64,000 bases of DNA from Promethearchaeia archaeon (GCA_029856045.1 JAHQWG010000047.1:208178-272177); one strand, 5' to 3'. Shown: positions 1 to 8,880, numbered from the stretch's first letter. Program-made: numbers and translations. Notes: a model not told the origin generated them from the letters alone.

Positions 1-228
1 GACACCAGCTTCAAGAGTCTTGTCTAGCATTTCTTTCACAGATGGGAATTCTCCGAGTTTTATTCTATCCGCTTCTCCAGGCTTTAGTATTCGTAATCCT
101 GTACCTAAATAATATACTTTTGCATCAATATCCATAGCCTTAGCCGTTTGAGCTAAAACTAATGGAGAATATTGTTTTTCAGGATTGTCACTGGTTTGAA
201 CATATAATATAAACTTTTTCTCACTCAT
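1..228 (-). CDS. DsrE family sulfur-relay protein, cut by the window edge
   Basis: This is the first 76 codons of a gene that runs off the left edge. The protein begins MSEKKFILYVQTSDNPEK and continues with LVLAQTAKAMDIDAKVYYLG, the beta-alpha-beta start typical of DsrE/TusD/Peroxiredoxin-like small sulfurtransferase subunits. The family carries persulfide sulfur on a Cys in trafficking relays; that Cys would lie in the missing part. The ATG is chosen because a strong GGAGGG Shine-Dalgarno site lies just upstream at 235-240. The gene sits 13 nt downstream of tusA, so the two are very probably co-transcribed and act in the same relay. The family call is from fold-level sequence resemblance only. 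Confidence 0.75.
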   Translation of the reverse strand, partial: MSEKKFILYVQTSDNPEKQYSPLVLAQTAKAMDIDAKVYYLGTGLRILKPGEADRIKLGEFPSVKEMLDKTLEAGV

Positions 229-241
229 TTCTTTCCCTCCA

Positions 242-493
242 TTATTTTATTAGTTTTTTAAATAAAAATATTAAATCATTATCTTCCTTTCTAAAACCTA
301 AGATCTCGGTGCCAGTCCTTTTTGCCCACCTATGCAAATCTTCATCAGCAGCAGGATCATCTGCTATAACTTTGAAAATTTGGCCATAATCAAGTGTTTC
401 GTATAAATTTCTAACCTCAAATAAGGGTTCAGGACAATACAATCCTCTTGTATCTAATTCTTCTTCAATTTCTTTATTTTCTTCACTTTTCAT
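242..493 (-). CDS. tusA: TusA/SirA family sulfur carrier protein
   Basis: An 83-residue TusA-like protein. The signature Cys-Pro-Glu-Pro is at residues 20-23 (TRGLYCPEPLFEVRN), followed by the usual hydrophobic core and a C-terminal FRKEDNDLIFLFKK strand. TusA proteins hold a persulfide on this Cys and pass it to partners such as DsrE, for tRNA thiolation, molybdenum cofactor or sulfur metabolism. An upstream in-frame TTG at 514 would add seven residues, but GGAG lies inside that extension at the correct spacing for the ATG at 493, so 493 is preferred. The DsrE gene follows 13 nt downstream. Which sulfur acceptor is served cannot be told here. Confidence 0.88.
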   Translation of the reverse strand: MKSEENKEIEEELDTRGLYCPEPLFEVRNLYETLDYGQIFKVIADDPAADEDLHRWAKRTGTEILGFRKEDNDLIFLFKKLIK

Positions 494-810
494 TTTACGA
501 GTCTCCTTTTTCAAATTTAAAATATTTAAATTACAAATTAAAAAGGATTTATTAATAAATTCTAATCCTTAAATAAAGACAAACCAGAAAAAACTTAAAT
601 ATTCTCATTATTTTTTAATGAAAATATTTGTATTTTGAAATACTACAATAAATACTATAGGAATTAATTTTATAATATATAAATTTCAAGCAAAATGATG
701 ATTAAAATCTATCAAATTCCAGTTTTGTTAATTTATAACTTTTTAAGATAAAGTCTTAAATGTATGATATTCTTAGTTATTTCATATTATTCTTTTAAAT
801 CAATGCGATT

Positions 811-2142
811 ATGACTAATGCTTTTTTACAAATAGTAGTAATAATTTGTTTCATTGTTTTAGTGATAGTGTTATTTTTCGAGAAACTAGATTATTTAATA
901 TACTCAATAGCTATTATTGTTGTGGCTGGATTGTTCACGGCAATTTTTATCCCTGAAGCTCAAGATTTAGAGAATTATTTTAATTCAATAGAATGGGAAA
1001 TCGTTTTTTTTTTAATAACATTTTTCTGTATTGTAGAAATTCTAAATGAAAAAGGATTTTTTCACGAGCTTGCAAGACGACTTGTTAATCGATATAAATC
1101 AAATTTAAGAAAGCTATTTTATATAATTTGTATAATATCAACTTTAACTGCAGCTTTTATTGAAGATTTATCAGTAGCAATTATTTTTGTCCCGATTATT
1201 ATTCTAGCTTGTCAGGAACTCGAAATAAATTCTACTCCATTCTTATTGGGAATGACAATATGTATTAATTTAGCGTCAACCTTAACACCATTCGGTTCTG
1301 CTCAAAATATTTTAATTGCTAATCATTTTAATTTATCTACATTATGGTTTATTATAAATTTGGGACCTTTTTTTGTGATTTCGACTGCTTTGACTTTATT
1401 TTTTTTAGATCAATTCGTACTCACAAAAGAAGTTAAGCATCCAACTCCAGGCATGTGTGAGGATATTGAAGGAAAAGAAGTTCTTCAGCAAATTGAGGTT
1501 GAAGATAAAGTATTTAAGAACAATTTTTATGGTTTTATCATTCTTATTATTTTATTAATTATAATTCCCAGTATTCTTATTGCAGGATTAATTGGATTAG
1601 TAATTTTTGTATTATTGAATCCTGTTAAAGATAAGAAAGGAAAATCCCATCCAAATGTATCGCATTATTTGCGTAAAGTTGATTATAAACTAATTTTTTT
1701 CTTCATATGTTTGTTTATATTAGTTTATCTAATGGAATTGAACGGGACAATCATATTCATTGAAGATTTCTTTGTTCAAATATCAACTGATAATCTTTTT
1801 CTGTTGTGCTTAATGATTTTAATTATAACGAGCGTATTATCTGGTTTTATAGATAACACACCTGTTACTATTATGTTTATACCTATTGTAGAAATTCTTA
1901 TTGGCATCGGAGGGGTTAATTCAATTCCCGTGTTGATTGCATTTATCACTGGAATTAATATAGGTGGAAATTTCTTACCTCAAGGATCTGCTTGTGATAT
2001 GATGACCTTAGAATTAGCAACGAAAGAGTGCGTTCCTGGAATGAATTACAAAAAATTAACAAAAATTGGAGGTATTTTTGCCTTAATTCATGTATTATTG
2101 GCGATTGGTTATATTACAATAATTATTTTTTTATTCCCTTGA
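811..2142 (+). CDS. ArsB/NhaD/CitM-type ion transporter (IT superfamily)
   Basis: A 443-residue polytopic membrane protein with about 11-12 hydrophobic segments. Two half-repeats carry the marks of the ion-transporter superfamily: IEDLSVAIIFVPIIILA with NLASTLTPFGSAQNILIA in the first half, and FIDNTPVTIMFIPIV with GINIGGNFLPQGSACDM in the second. These paired re-entrant loops are typical of ArsB, NhaD and the citrate/dicarboxylate carriers. The substrate (Na+/H+, arsenite or an organic anion) cannot be decided: no arsenic genes lie nearby. It is divergent from tusA across a 296-nt A+T-rich gap in which no other gene is visible. The start is the first ATG, with no clear Shine-Dalgarno site. 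Confidence 0.8.
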   Translation: MTNAFLQIVVIICFIVLVIVLFFEKLDYLIYSIAIIVVAGLFTAIFIPEAQDLENYFNSIEWEIVFFLITFFCIVEILNEKGFFHELARRLVNRYKSNLRKLFYIICIISTLTAAFIEDLSVAIIFVPIIILACQELEINSTPFLLGMTICINLASTLTPFGSAQNILIANHFNLSTLWFIINLGPFFVISTALTLFFLDQFVLTKEVKHPTPGMCEDIEGKEVLQQIEVEDKVFKNNFYGFIILIILLIIIPSILIAGLIGLVIFVLLNPVKDKKGKSHPNVSHYLRKVDYKLIFFFICLFILVYLMELNGTIIFIEDFFVQISTDNLFLLCLMILIITSVLSGFIDNTPVTIMFIPIVEILIGIGGVNSIPVLIAFITGINIGGNFLPQGSACDMMTLELATKECVPGMNYKKLTKIGGIFALIHVLLAIGYITIIIFLFP

Positions 2143-2146
2143 GTAT

Positions 2147-2338
2147 TTAATATCCAATTTTCACTTTTTTTAGATATTCAAATGCAGAATAAGTGGCAAT
2201 TACTCCATCAGGTTGTTATTAAAGAGCAATATATAAATGAGTTGGTTCAAGTTGTTGATGATCTTTCGATTCCGCTAGAGATTTAACTTCAACAAAAGCT
2301 TCATGCAATTTTATTGAAAAACTATCAAATCTCATCAT
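2147..2338 (-). pseudogene. clpB: Remnant of clpB (N-terminal Clp-N domain) after dnaJ
   Basis: Read on the minus strand from the ATG at 2338, this gives MMRFDSFSIKLHEAFVEVKS, then HQQLEPTHLYIAL, two adjacent TAA stops (2216-2221), then QPDGVIATYSAFEYLKK. This matches the first repeat of the ClpB N domain, where the usual text is ALLEQxDG: the Leu and Glu codons are each one base away from the two stops. The rest of ClpB (about 800 residues) is absent. It begins 12 nt after dnaJ ends, in the position clpB would hold in a dnaK-dnaJ-clpB operon. I infer a recently truncated disaggregase gene. A short 39-residue peptide could still be made, but a function is unlikely. Confidence 0.7.
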
Positions 2339-2349
2339 TTTACATCACT

Positions 2350-3354
2350 TTATAATCCTAAATTTTTTAATTTTAATAATAAGTCTTTCTGTTCTCTCGT
2401 TAATTTTTTGGGAACTTTAATTTTTACTTTCACCAATAAATCACCTCTTTGATCTGAATTCAATTTATAAAATCCTTGATTTTTTAATCTAAGAGTGGCA
2501 TAAGGTTGAGTTCTTGAAGGAATATTTACATTTAAAGTACCCCCATCGATTTTAGGAACTTTAATTTTACCCCCTAATGTTGCAACTGAGAATGGTATTT
2601 CTTTTTCAATATAGAGATCATTGGTTCTTCTTTCAAAAATTGTATGATTCTCAATGTGAATTGCGATATAAAGGTCGCCATTTGGACCACCATATTCTCC
2701 CGGAATACCTTTACCTTTAAGTCTTAATTTCTGATTATCATGTACTCCTCTAGGAATTTTTATTGATAGGGTAGTTTTTTTATTAGTAGCAGGATCTATA
2801 TATTGAACCTTTCTAGTACCCCCATAAAATGCTTCCATAAAATTAATTTCCATATCATATCTCAAATCATCACCTTCTCGAGGGATATTTGGTCTTACCC
2901 TTGCTCTTGTACTCCCACTTCTTTTATTTGAAAAAACATCAAATATATCTCCCAAATCGTTAAAGAAATCGAAATTGGATCCTGAGAATCCCCCCGAACC
3001 TCCCATATTTTTGAAAAATTCGCTAAAATCTCTAGGATTTCCGGAGCTAGTATATACATAAGTTTCATCAGGAGTTCTATTAAAATTTGAACGACTCCTA
3101 CCAGGGGTAGCTTGATAATATGTTGAGCGATCACCATCTACTACTCCAAATTTATTGTACATCTCCCTCTTTTTATCATCATTCAAGACGCTATAAGCTT
3201 CATTAATTTCTTTAAATTTTTCTCCAGATTTTAGTTCGTCTGGATTTACATCAGGGTGATATTTTCTCGCCATTTTTCGAAAAGCGCGTTTTATTTCTTC
3301 CTTAGTAGCGCTTTTATCTATTCCTAAAATTTTATAATAATCTTTCTTTGGCAA
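2350..3354 (-). CDS. dnaJ: DnaJ-family co-chaperone without zinc finger (class II, CbpA-like)
   Basis: A 334-residue J-protein that stimulates the ATPase of the DnaK encoded just upstream. The J domain covers residues 5-70 with HPD at 33-35. A Gly/Ser/Phe-rich linker follows (about 80-145), then two C-terminal beta domains ([40 protein letters not shown]). The four CxxCxGxG repeats of class I DnaJ are absent, so this is a class II/CbpA type. The start codon is TTG, chosen because of GGGGTGA six bases upstream. The gene lies 72 nt after dnaK and 12 nt before the clpB remnant. No grpE was found in the window. Confidence 0.93.
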   Translation of the reverse strand: MPKKDYYKILGIDKSATKEEIKRAFRKMARKYHPDVNPDELKSGEKFKEINEAYSVLNDDKKREMYNKFGVVDGDRSTYYQATPGRSRSNFNRTPDETYVYTSSGNPRDFSEFFKNMGGSGGFSGSNFDFFNDLGDIFDVFSNKRSGSTRARVRPNIPREGDDLRYDMEINFMEAFYGGTRKVQYIDPATNKKTTLSIKIPRGVHDNQKLRLKGKGIPGEYGGPNGDLYIAIHIENHTIFERRTNDLYIEKEIPFSVATLGGKIKVPKIDGGTLNVNIPSRTQPYATLRLKNQGFYKLNSDQRGDLLVKVKIKVPKKLTREQKDLLLKLKNLGL

Positions 3355-3426
3355 AATTATTCACCCCAGCACAGTTCTTAATTTAAAAAAATAAAAAAAT
3401 ATTAAAAAAAAACAAATATTTTTATT

Positions 3427-5307
3427 TTAGGATTCTTCATAATCTGCATCTACTACATCGTCTTGTCCAGAAGCTTTTCGATATTGTTCAGCTTGTTTTT
3501 CATGTTCTGGTCTATCATCTTGCGGTATTCCGCATGAACCACCAGGATAACCTTTATTAGTCTGATTTTGACCATAAATCCTCTCTGAAACTTGATGTAA
3601 AGCAGTTTGTAAATCTTCCATTGCGTTTTTAATCCTTGAAGGATCTTCTCCTTCATAAGATCCCTTCAACGCTAATACTTTTTGTTCAATAGTTGTTTTT
3701 AAGTCCCCGATTTTATCTTCGTGTTCTTTCATAATTTTCTCGGTTTGATATATTAGAGATTCCGCTTGGTTTTTTAAAGACATTAATTCTTTGATTTTCT
3801 TATCTTCCTCAGCATATTTCTCGGCTTCTCTGATTTTTGCATCTATTTCTGATTCAGACATATTTGTAGAAGCAGTAATAGTAATTCCAGTTTGTTTTCC
3901 AGTACCCTTGTCTTTTGCTTTTACATTTAAAATGCCATTTTCATCGATGTCAAATGTCACCTCTATTTGTGGCACCCCTCTCGGAGCTGGTGGTATCCCA
4001 GTTAAATGAAATGTCCCTAAAGTAATATTATCAGCAGCCATTGGTCTCTCACCTTGAAGTACATGAATTTCAACTGCAGGTTGATTGTCTGACGCTGTCG
4101 AAAATACTTCAGTTTTTCTCGTAGGAATTGTCGTATTTCTTTCAATTAATTTAGTAAAAACTCCTCCCAATGTTTCGACACCCAAAGAGAGTGGCGTGAC
4201 ATCTAAGAGTAATAAATCCTTAACTTCACCAGATAAAATTCCACCTTGGATTGAAGCACCCAGAGCAACACATTCCATCGGATCAATACCATGTTCTGGA
4301 GGCTTTCCAAAAAGTTCTTGGAACTTTTTTTGAACGCTAGGCATTCTTGTAGGCCCTCCTACTAACAGAATCTTATTTATACTTGAAGACTGTAATTTTG
4401 CATCGCTTAACGCCTTTTTAATAGATATCTCTAATTTTTTTAAAATTGGGCTAATTAAACTCTCAAGTTTGGCTCTGGTTAAGGAGATATTTAAATGCTT
4501 AGGTCCATTTGCATCCGCAGTAATGTACGGCAGATTTATTTCAGTTGTTAGCGTCGTGGATAACTCAATTTTTCCTTTTTCTGCTCCTTCTCTAATCCTT
4601 TCCATTGCTTTAGAATCTTTTCTCACGTCAATTCCTTGTTCCTTTTGAAATTCTGTAGCAATATAATCTACTAAAATTCTATCCATGTCAGTTCCTCCCA
4701 ATTGAGTATCTCCAGCTGTGGAAATGACTTCAAATACTTTATTTTCCATTTCGAGAATAGTAACATCAAATGTACCTCCTCCTAAATCAAGAACAGCAAT
4801 TTTAATACTGATATCTTCCTTATCTAAACCGTAGGCTACGGCTGCAGCAGTAGGTTCGTTAATTAATCTCTTTACGTTCAATCCTGCAATTTTTCCGGCG
4901 TCTTTTGTAGCTTGTCTTTGATTATCGTTAAAATAGGCAGGTACCGTAATTATAACTTCATTTACTTCTTCTCCTAAAAAGGCACTTGCGTCTTCCTTTA
5001 TTTTCCTTAAGATCATTGCTGAGATTTCTTGCGGAGTATAATCTTTTCCATCGATTTTAACCTTGTAATTCATACCCATTTTTCGCTTAATGGCAGTGAT
5101 GGTTCTATCAGGATTAGAAACAGCTTGTCTGCGAGCGGGTTCTCCTACTAATCGTTGTTTATCTTTCGTGAAGGCAACTACACTAGGAAAAGCTTTACCT
5201 CCAATGGTAAGGCCTTCAGCGCTCGGAATTAATGTGGGTTTTCCTCCAATTAATACAGCAGCAGCAGAATTTGAAGTTCCTAAGTCAATTCCAATTATTT
5301 TTCCCAT
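3427..5307 (-). CDS. dnaK: Molecular chaperone DnaK (Hsp70)
   Basis: A full-length 626-residue cytosolic Hsp70. The ATPase domain opens with [20 protein letters not shown] residues 4-18 and contains [24 protein letters not shown] and [12 protein letters not shown]; the linker [13 protein letters not shown] and the beta-sandwich follow; the lid ends in a Gly-rich stretch and the acidic tail [11 protein letters not shown]. It refolds proteins with DnaJ from the next gene and needs a nucleotide-exchange factor (GrpE) not seen here. Archaeal DnaK is generally regarded as acquired from bacteria. The start is supported by GAGGT seven bases upstream. Upstream lie a TATA-like box and two palindromes described separately, which suggests repressor-type stress control. 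Confidence 0.97.
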   Translation of the reverse strand: MGKIIGIDLGTSNSAAAVLIGGKPTLIPSAEGLTIGGKAFPSVVAFTKDKQRLVGEPARRQAVSNPDRTITAIKRKMGMNYKVKIDGKDYTPQEISAMILRKIKEDASAFLGEEVNEVIITVPAYFNDNQRQATKDAGKIAGLNVKRLINEPTAAAVAYGLDKEDISIKIAVLDLGGGTFDVTILEMENKVFEVISTAGDTQLGGTDMDRILVDYIATEFQKEQGIDVRKDSKAMERIREGAEKGKIELSTTLTTEINLPYITADANGPKHLNISLTRAKLESLISPILKKLEISIKKALSDAKLQSSSINKILLVGGPTRMPSVQKKFQELFGKPPEHGIDPMECVALGASIQGGILSGEVKDLLLLDVTPLSLGVETLGGVFTKLIERNTTIPTRKTEVFSTASDNQPAVEIHVLQGERPMAADNITLGTFHLTGIPPAPRGVPQIEVTFDIDENGILNVKAKDKGTGKQTGITITASTNMSESEIDAKIREAEKYAEEDKKIKELMSLKNQAESLIYQTEKIMKEHEDKIGDLKTTIEQKVLALKGSYEGEDPSRIKNAMEDLQTALHQVSERIYGQNQTNKGYPGGSCGIPQDDRPEHEKQAEQYRKASGQDDVVDADYEES

Positions 5308-5361
5308 TTTATTTACCTCATTTTTTTAGTTTTAATTTTTATAAAATTTGTTAATTTTTGC

Positions 5362-5382
5362 TTGTCAATCTATGATTGACAA
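5362..5382. promoter_or_regulatory. Perfect inverted repeat in the dnaK leader, likely operator or hairpin
   Basis: TTGTCAATC (5362-5370) and GATTGACAA (5374-5382) form a perfect 9-bp inverted repeat with a 3-nt spacer. It lies just downstream of the probable dnaK TATA box (5388-5396, minus strand), where the transcription start is expected. That position suits a repressor operator or a 5'-leader hairpin. It is shorter than the bacterial CIRCE element and has another sequence. Function is inferred from position. Confidence 0.55.
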
Positions 5383-5387
5383 CCATT

Positions 5388-5410
5388 ATTTATAAAATGT
5401 AAGCTTACAT
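5388..5410 (-). promoter_or_regulatory. Probable dnaK TATA box with an adjoining 14-bp palindrome
   Basis: On the minus strand TTTATAAAT (5388-5396) is a good archaeal TATA box about 80 nt before the dnaK start codon. Directly upstream is the perfect 14-bp palindrome ATGTAAGCTTACAT (5397-5410), covering where TFB would contact the promoter. A dimeric regulator bound there could either block or assist TFB. The assignment is by position only. Confidence 0.5.
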
Positions 5411-5511
5411 ATTTAAATGTTTGTTTAATAATAAATAAGTCTGTACTTGAGTTAAACTAAAAATAACTAACTATAACTAAAGAAAAATAAATAAAATATT
5501 AATTAAAAAAA

Positions 5512-5958
5512 TTAATATTCAAGATTTAAATTCACTTCAATCCCTTCCCTAACAGCTGCAGTAACCGTGCAGTAATTCTCAAACATCTTTCGACATTGAT
5601 CTGCTCTTTTACGGGCTTTAGGATCGTCTATTTTAGAAATTATATCGACATCTACTTTTTTTACTCTTAAAAACCCCTTATTATTCCTCCCAATTACTAC
5701 TTCGGCTTTTGCCATTAAATCGTCTATTGAAAAATTTCTTTTTTTTAAACAAAAAATAAAACTCGCACTTAAACACCCCAAAAGAGCCATCCCTAGAAGT
5801 TTTGATGGATTTGGACCCCACATATCTGCTTCTTCTTGATTGGTTTCGTCAATATAGCAGTCTTTAACTGCCATTTCACCCATATCGCATTTAAATATCA
5901 TATCTTTTTTTAATTTTATACCTACCTTTGTTTTCACTTCTTCCAACATAATTTTCAT
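5512..5958 (-). CDS. OsmC family peroxiredoxin-like protein
   Basis: A 148-residue OsmC/Ohr-like protein. It carries GPNPSKLLGMALLGCLSASF with the first Cys at residue 62 and ENYCTVTAAVREGI with the second at 130, the two positions of the family's redox-active pair. OsmC proteins reduce organic hydroperoxides using dithiols; some relatives have lost the activity, but both Cys are kept here. It is the first gene of the oxygen-defence region that continues to about 9.2 kb. It is separated from dnaK by the regulatory gap and transcribed in the same direction. No strong Shine-Dalgarno site was seen. Confidence 0.85.
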   Translation of the reverse strand: MKIMLEEVKTKVGIKLKKDMIFKCDMGEMAVKDCYIDETNQEEADMWGPNPSKLLGMALLGCLSASFIFCLKKRNFSIDDLMAKAEVVIGRNNKGFLRVKKVDVDIISKIDDPKARKRADQCRKMFENYCTVTAAVREGIEVNLNLEY

Positions 5959-6157
5959 CTATATTTTTATATTTTATTTATAAATTCAATTTTTATTAAT
6001 TATTAGAATTAGATTTTTTTTTAAAGGATTAGTAAAAAAATTAGAATAATAATAAAAAAATTAGAATGAAAATAGGCTAAAATAATAGAATATAATTAGA
6101 GTAAATGCAAAACTATAGAAAGAAATAAATTAGAAATAAAAAGGGGATAAATTTACT

Positions 6158-6217
6158 ATGGCAAATAAAAATAAATTAGATGAATTGAAAAAGACTAAAT
6201 TTACTTGTACTGGATGA
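6158..6217 (+). other. 19-codon ORF ending in TGA, frame continues 31 codons further
   Basis: An ATG at 6158 preceded by AAGGGGATA gives MANKNKLDELKKTKFTCTG and then TGA. Past the TGA the same frame reads AIFDTISFPFRKLKNWINCK and stops at TAA after about 50 codons in total. It may be a small gene, or an eroded gene whose Trp or Cys codon became TGA. No homologue is recognised. Sec recoding is possible in principle but there is no clear SECIS. Confidence 0.25.
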
Positions 6218-6406
6218 GCAATTTTTGATACGATATCATTTCCATTTAGAAAACTAAAAAATTGGATAAACTGCAAGAAAACTAAAAAGCTAAATCATAA
6301 TCTCAACAGTTAATTCAAAAAAGCTAGGAATTGGCTGTAGGTTCCGCAAGAATCTGAGAATAAAAAATTTTTAGTTATACACTTAAAAAAAATAGATAAA
6401 AATTTA

Positions 6407-6520
6407 CTATTCTTTTTCAAAAAATAATTCAAAAAATAGTTCCTTTTCTCCAACTTCGGGTGGTATTATTTTTGTATATCCTGATTTTTTAATAATATGA
6501 ATCGTATTTTTATTTCTCAA
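6407..6520 (-). pseudogene. Possible C-terminal fragment of a lost gene
   Basis: A minus-strand frame of 37 codons reads NTIHIIKKSGYTKIIPPEVG then EKELFFELFFEKE and TAG. The composition is protein-like (amphipathic, charged) but there is no proper start: only a TTG at 6520 without a ribosome site, shortly after an in-frame stop. I suspect a decayed C-terminal piece. The family is not recognised. Confidence 0.25.
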
Positions 6521-6651
6521 ATTAATTACAAATTTTTAAAAAATCTTCAAATATTAAATATATTTTTTAAAATGCGTGAATTAATTATATTCTTGAAGTT
6601 AGAATTAGAAATTAAAAATTAAAAATTAAAAATAAGAGGATAGTATAAAAT

Positions 6652-6939
6652 ATGACTTTATCTAAAATTCCCATTTCACTTAAAAAAATTAGTAAAAAAA
6701 ATATGGATAAAGAAATTTTACGAACTGGAATAATAGCAGAGCTAGATGCGATAAATCTTTATGAACAAATGGCAGAAATGACAGAAAATCTGCATGTAAA
6801 GACTATTTTACTAGATATTGCAAATGAAGAAAAAGTACATGTTGGTGAATTTCAATATTTGTTATTAAAATATGATAAAGAACAAATAGAAGCGTTAGAA
6901 GAAGGTAATAAAGAAGTAAAAGAACTTATGGAAAAATAA
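6652..6939 (+). CDS. Small ferritin-like di-iron protein
   Basis: A 95-residue protein with two long helices. DKEILRTGIIAELDAINLYEQMAE (about residues 24-47) holds the first Glu ligands and LLDIANEEKVHVGEFQYLL holds the ExxH motif. This half-bundle is like the short encapsulated-ferritin and rubrerythrin-like proteins, which form a four-helix di-iron site only as dimers. The likely role is iron oxidation and storage or peroxide removal. No encapsulin shell gene is in the window. GAGGAT about ten bases before the ATG is the ribosome site. It is convergent with the desulfoferrodoxin gene and belongs by theme to this redox region. Confidence 0.75.
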   Translation: MTLSKIPISLKKISKKNMDKEILRTGIIAELDAINLYEQMAEMTENLHVKTILLDIANEEKVHVGEFQYLLLKYDKEQIEALEEGNKEVKELMEK

Positions 6940-7044
6940 TATTATAATTCAAAACAAATCTTTTTAATTTTTTTTATTAATTTAAATGATCTTTAATAGC
7001 CAAAATATTTAGATTTTAAAAAAAAAATATTTTAAATTATTTTA

Positions 7045-7437
7045 TTATTTTGATTTCCATAAACCGTGAATATTACAGTATTCTCTAGCCCAGAGTCCTT
7101 CAGTATCTGCTACTACAAATGTTGCTTTAGGTTCATCGCCTGGCTTAAGAAATTTCCTTTTATAGCAATTATCCTTGCAAATTAATTCTATCCATTCAAT
7201 CCAATGCTCATCAGTCATTGGATGAGCCATATCTGCAACAATTCCAATCGAAACAGTCACTTTATTCCCATCAATTTCTATATAAGGAACATGTTTTTCT
7301 CCTTTATAATCAGCGGTTTTTGGTTCCATTAATTTCATATCTTGTCCGCAACATACGAGAGTACCGCCTCCAGTATGTAGGACTTCAACAATATTACCAC
7401 AAACTTCACATTTATAAATTTCTTTTAATTGAGTCAA
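7045..7437 (-). CDS. dfx: Desulfoferrodoxin (superoxide reductase, two-iron type)
   Basis: A 130-residue protein with both centres of two-iron superoxide reductase. The N-terminal desulforedoxin domain has Cys 10, 13, 29 and 30 (YKCEVCGNIVEV, LVCCGQ). The catalytic domain has GEKHVP (His49), AHPMTDEHWIEW (His72, His78), Cys121 and His124, the His4-Cys iron site, plus the Glu-Lys loop that shields it. It reduces superoxide to peroxide without making oxygen, suiting a strict anaerobe; rubrerythrin from the neighbouring gene then removes the peroxide. The start is TTG, chosen for GGGTGA seven bases upstream. It lies 81 nt downstream of rubrerythrin on the same strand. Confidence 0.96.
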   Translation of the reverse strand: MTQLKEIYKCEVCGNIVEVLHTGGGTLVCCGQDMKLMEPKTADYKGEKHVPYIEIDGNKVTVSIGIVADMAHPMTDEHWIEWIELICKDNCYKRKFLKPGDEPKATFVVADTEGLWAREYCNIHGLWKSK

Positions 7438-7518
7438 GATTCTTTCACCCTTTTTTATATGTTTATTTATTGAATATTTTGATTTTAAAAATTATTTTCT
7501 AATAAATATTAAAATAAT

Positions 7519-8103
7519 TTAAAATTCTTCACATTTTTTTCGGTAGTTTGCTCTTGGATGATCACAAGCAGGGCACCTCCAATCTTCTGGTAATTCGTCC
7601 ATCTCTACTTCATAACCACACTCCATACATACCCAAACAATCTTCTTCCCACGTTTGAAGAATGCATCATCACCGACTAGTTTTAAAAGCTTACCATAGC
7701 GTTCTGAGTGATGTTTTTCTGCACGAGCAATGGATCTCAATCTGTTAGCAATTTCTGGATATCCTTCCTTTTTTGCAATATCTGCAAATCCGGGATACAT
7801 TTCCTGCCATTCATAATTTTCTCCAGCAATTGCAGATTTTAAGTTTTCCTCGGTCGTTCCATAAGTTGTAGGTCCTGCAGCTTGAACTTCCAAATCATCA
7901 AAACTTTCTTCTTTTTTTAGATCTTGTAACATTCTATAATTCCATGTTGCGTGTTCTTTCTCTTGGTCAGCGGTTTCAATAAAAAATTTTGATATTAATA
8001 CATACCCTTCTTTTTGTGCTATTTTAGAAAACATGGTATATCTCATTCTTGCTTGAGATTCGCCCATAAAGGCAACCATTAAATTTTGTACTGTTTTTTT
8101 CAT
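7519..8103 (-). CDS. rbr: Rubrerythrin
   Basis: A 194-residue classical rubrerythrin, an NAD(P)H-peroxidase component of anaerobes. The di-iron domain has [10 protein letters not shown] (Glu15), ADQEKEHA (Glu48, His51), [12 protein letters not shown] (Glu95, Glu98) and [11 protein letters not shown] (Glu129, His132). The C-terminal rubredoxin domain has VCMECG (159, 162) and CPACDHP (177, 180), binding one iron in four Cys. It starts at ATG with GGGTT upstream and is followed by desulfoferrodoxin, so superoxide and peroxide removal are probably expressed together. All ligands are present and the length is normal. Confidence 0.97.
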   Translation of the reverse strand: MKKTVQNLMVAFMGESQARMRYTMFSKIAQKEGYVLISKFFIETADQEKEHATWNYRMLQDLKKEESFDDLEVQAAGPTTYGTTEENLKSAIAGENYEWQEMYPGFADIAKKEGYPEIANRLRSIARAEKHHSERYGKLLKLVGDDAFFKRGKKIVWVCMECGYEVEMDELPEDWRCPACDHPRANYRKKCEEF

Positions 8104-8322
8104 TATTTTTAACCCATCAATTTAATATTTATTTTTAAATATTTCTTAAGAAATTTTAATTTTTAAATAATGATATTTCCGTTAATGTAAATATCTAAAG
8201 ATTATATTTTAAAAATTAAATTAAAAATTAACTTAAGATATAGGAATCTCTCTTTCTAAATGTTTAATAATATTTTAAAGTTAAATTGAAATTCTCATTT
8301 TAGCAAATATAAAGAAATAAAA

Positions 8323-8478
8323 TTATTTTTTTTTCATTTTAACCTTATCTCTCTGAAGTCCCGTTTCTCTGCTAGATGGAAGAGCAGTACCACAATGGTT
8401 TTTTTGAGCTTCTTTTAATTTAAAAGCTCTTTCCAATTCCTCTTCTACTTCTTTATCAGTTAATTCTTTATTACTCAT
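8323..8478 (-). CDS. Small hydrophilic protein of unknown function
   Basis: A 51-residue ORF starting MSNKELTDKEVEEELERAFK and ending in a Lys-rich tail. The first 30 residues are a charged amphipathic helix; a single Cys is in QKNHCGTALP. The frame extends upstream to a GTG at 8514, but that would add a hydrophobic run with no ribosome site, so the internal ATG is preferred. It lies 45 nt downstream of the ferredoxin:thioredoxin reductase gene on the same strand and may be its operon partner. I do not recognise the family; it could be a chance ORF. Confidence 0.45.
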   Translation of the reverse strand: MSNKELTDKEVEEELERAFKLKEAQKNHCGTALPSSRETGLQRDKVKMKKK

Positions 8479-8523
8479 AATAATCAAAGAGAAAACGGAA
8501 AATAAAAAGATCACGTTTAAAAA

Positions 8524-8880
8524 TTATAAATTTTCTTCAGCTTTTCTTTGCAAATCAATTGGTCTCCTCTCAGGAACATTTACAAATTCCAAACCCTTTT
8601 CATAGAAATTTGAAGCTAAATATAAATTGCAATAACATGCCCCATATTCTTTTATATCTGCTGGGGCATAATCACATGGACAAATTAAATCATGATCTAA
8701 TTCCCTCTTTCCTGAAGCTAATCTACATGGACAAGATTGATATCCATATCTTAATTTATTATTTAATAATCCATCTATTAAATCCTTAAGAGTCTCTTTA
8801 TCCTTATTAAGATTCCAATTATTGGTTTTAGCAACTTGCTTGCAATATTGAATCATCCCATCTTTAGTTGATAAATTCAT
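8524..8880 (-). CDS. Ferredoxin:thioredoxin reductase catalytic (beta) chain-like protein
   Basis: A 118-residue protein with the six Cys of the FTR catalytic chain in three CxC pairs: SCPCRLASGK (50, 52), ICPCDYAP (67, 69) and GACYCNLYLA (82, 84). In the family four ligate a 4Fe-4S cluster and two form the redox disulfide that reduces thioredoxin-like partners with electrons from ferredoxin. Many archaea and anaerobes carry this subunit without the plant-type variable chain. The glutaredoxin-like gene lies 7 nt upstream and is the probable partner, so electrons would flow from ferredoxin to this protein and on to the glutaredoxin. Confidence 0.92.
   Translation of the reverse strand: MNLSTKDGMIQYCKQVAKTNNWNLNKDKETLKDLIDGLLNNKLRYGYQSCPCRLASGKRELDHDLICPCDYAPADIKEYGACYCNLYLASNFYEKGLEFVNVPERRPIDLQRKAEENL

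Larger units (their letters stand above)
5959..6651. other. 693-nt gap with two small eroded or short reading frames
   Basis: This long intergenic stretch is very A+T-rich. It contains a 19-codon plus-strand ORF with a good ribosome site (6158-6217) that reads on after a TGA, and a 37-codon minus-strand frame (6407-6520) that looks like the tail of a lost gene. Otherwise nothing was recognised. No tRNA or GC-rich RNA gene is visible. Confidence 0.5.

Noticed and set aside
493..514. Upstream TTG start for tusA
   Set aside because: The ribosome site GGAG falls inside that extension and is correctly spaced for the ATG at 493.
8479..8514. GTG start adding a hydrophobic N-terminus to the small protein after the FTR gene
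   Set aside because: No ribosome site precedes the GTG; the internal ATG gives a sensible hydrophilic protein.
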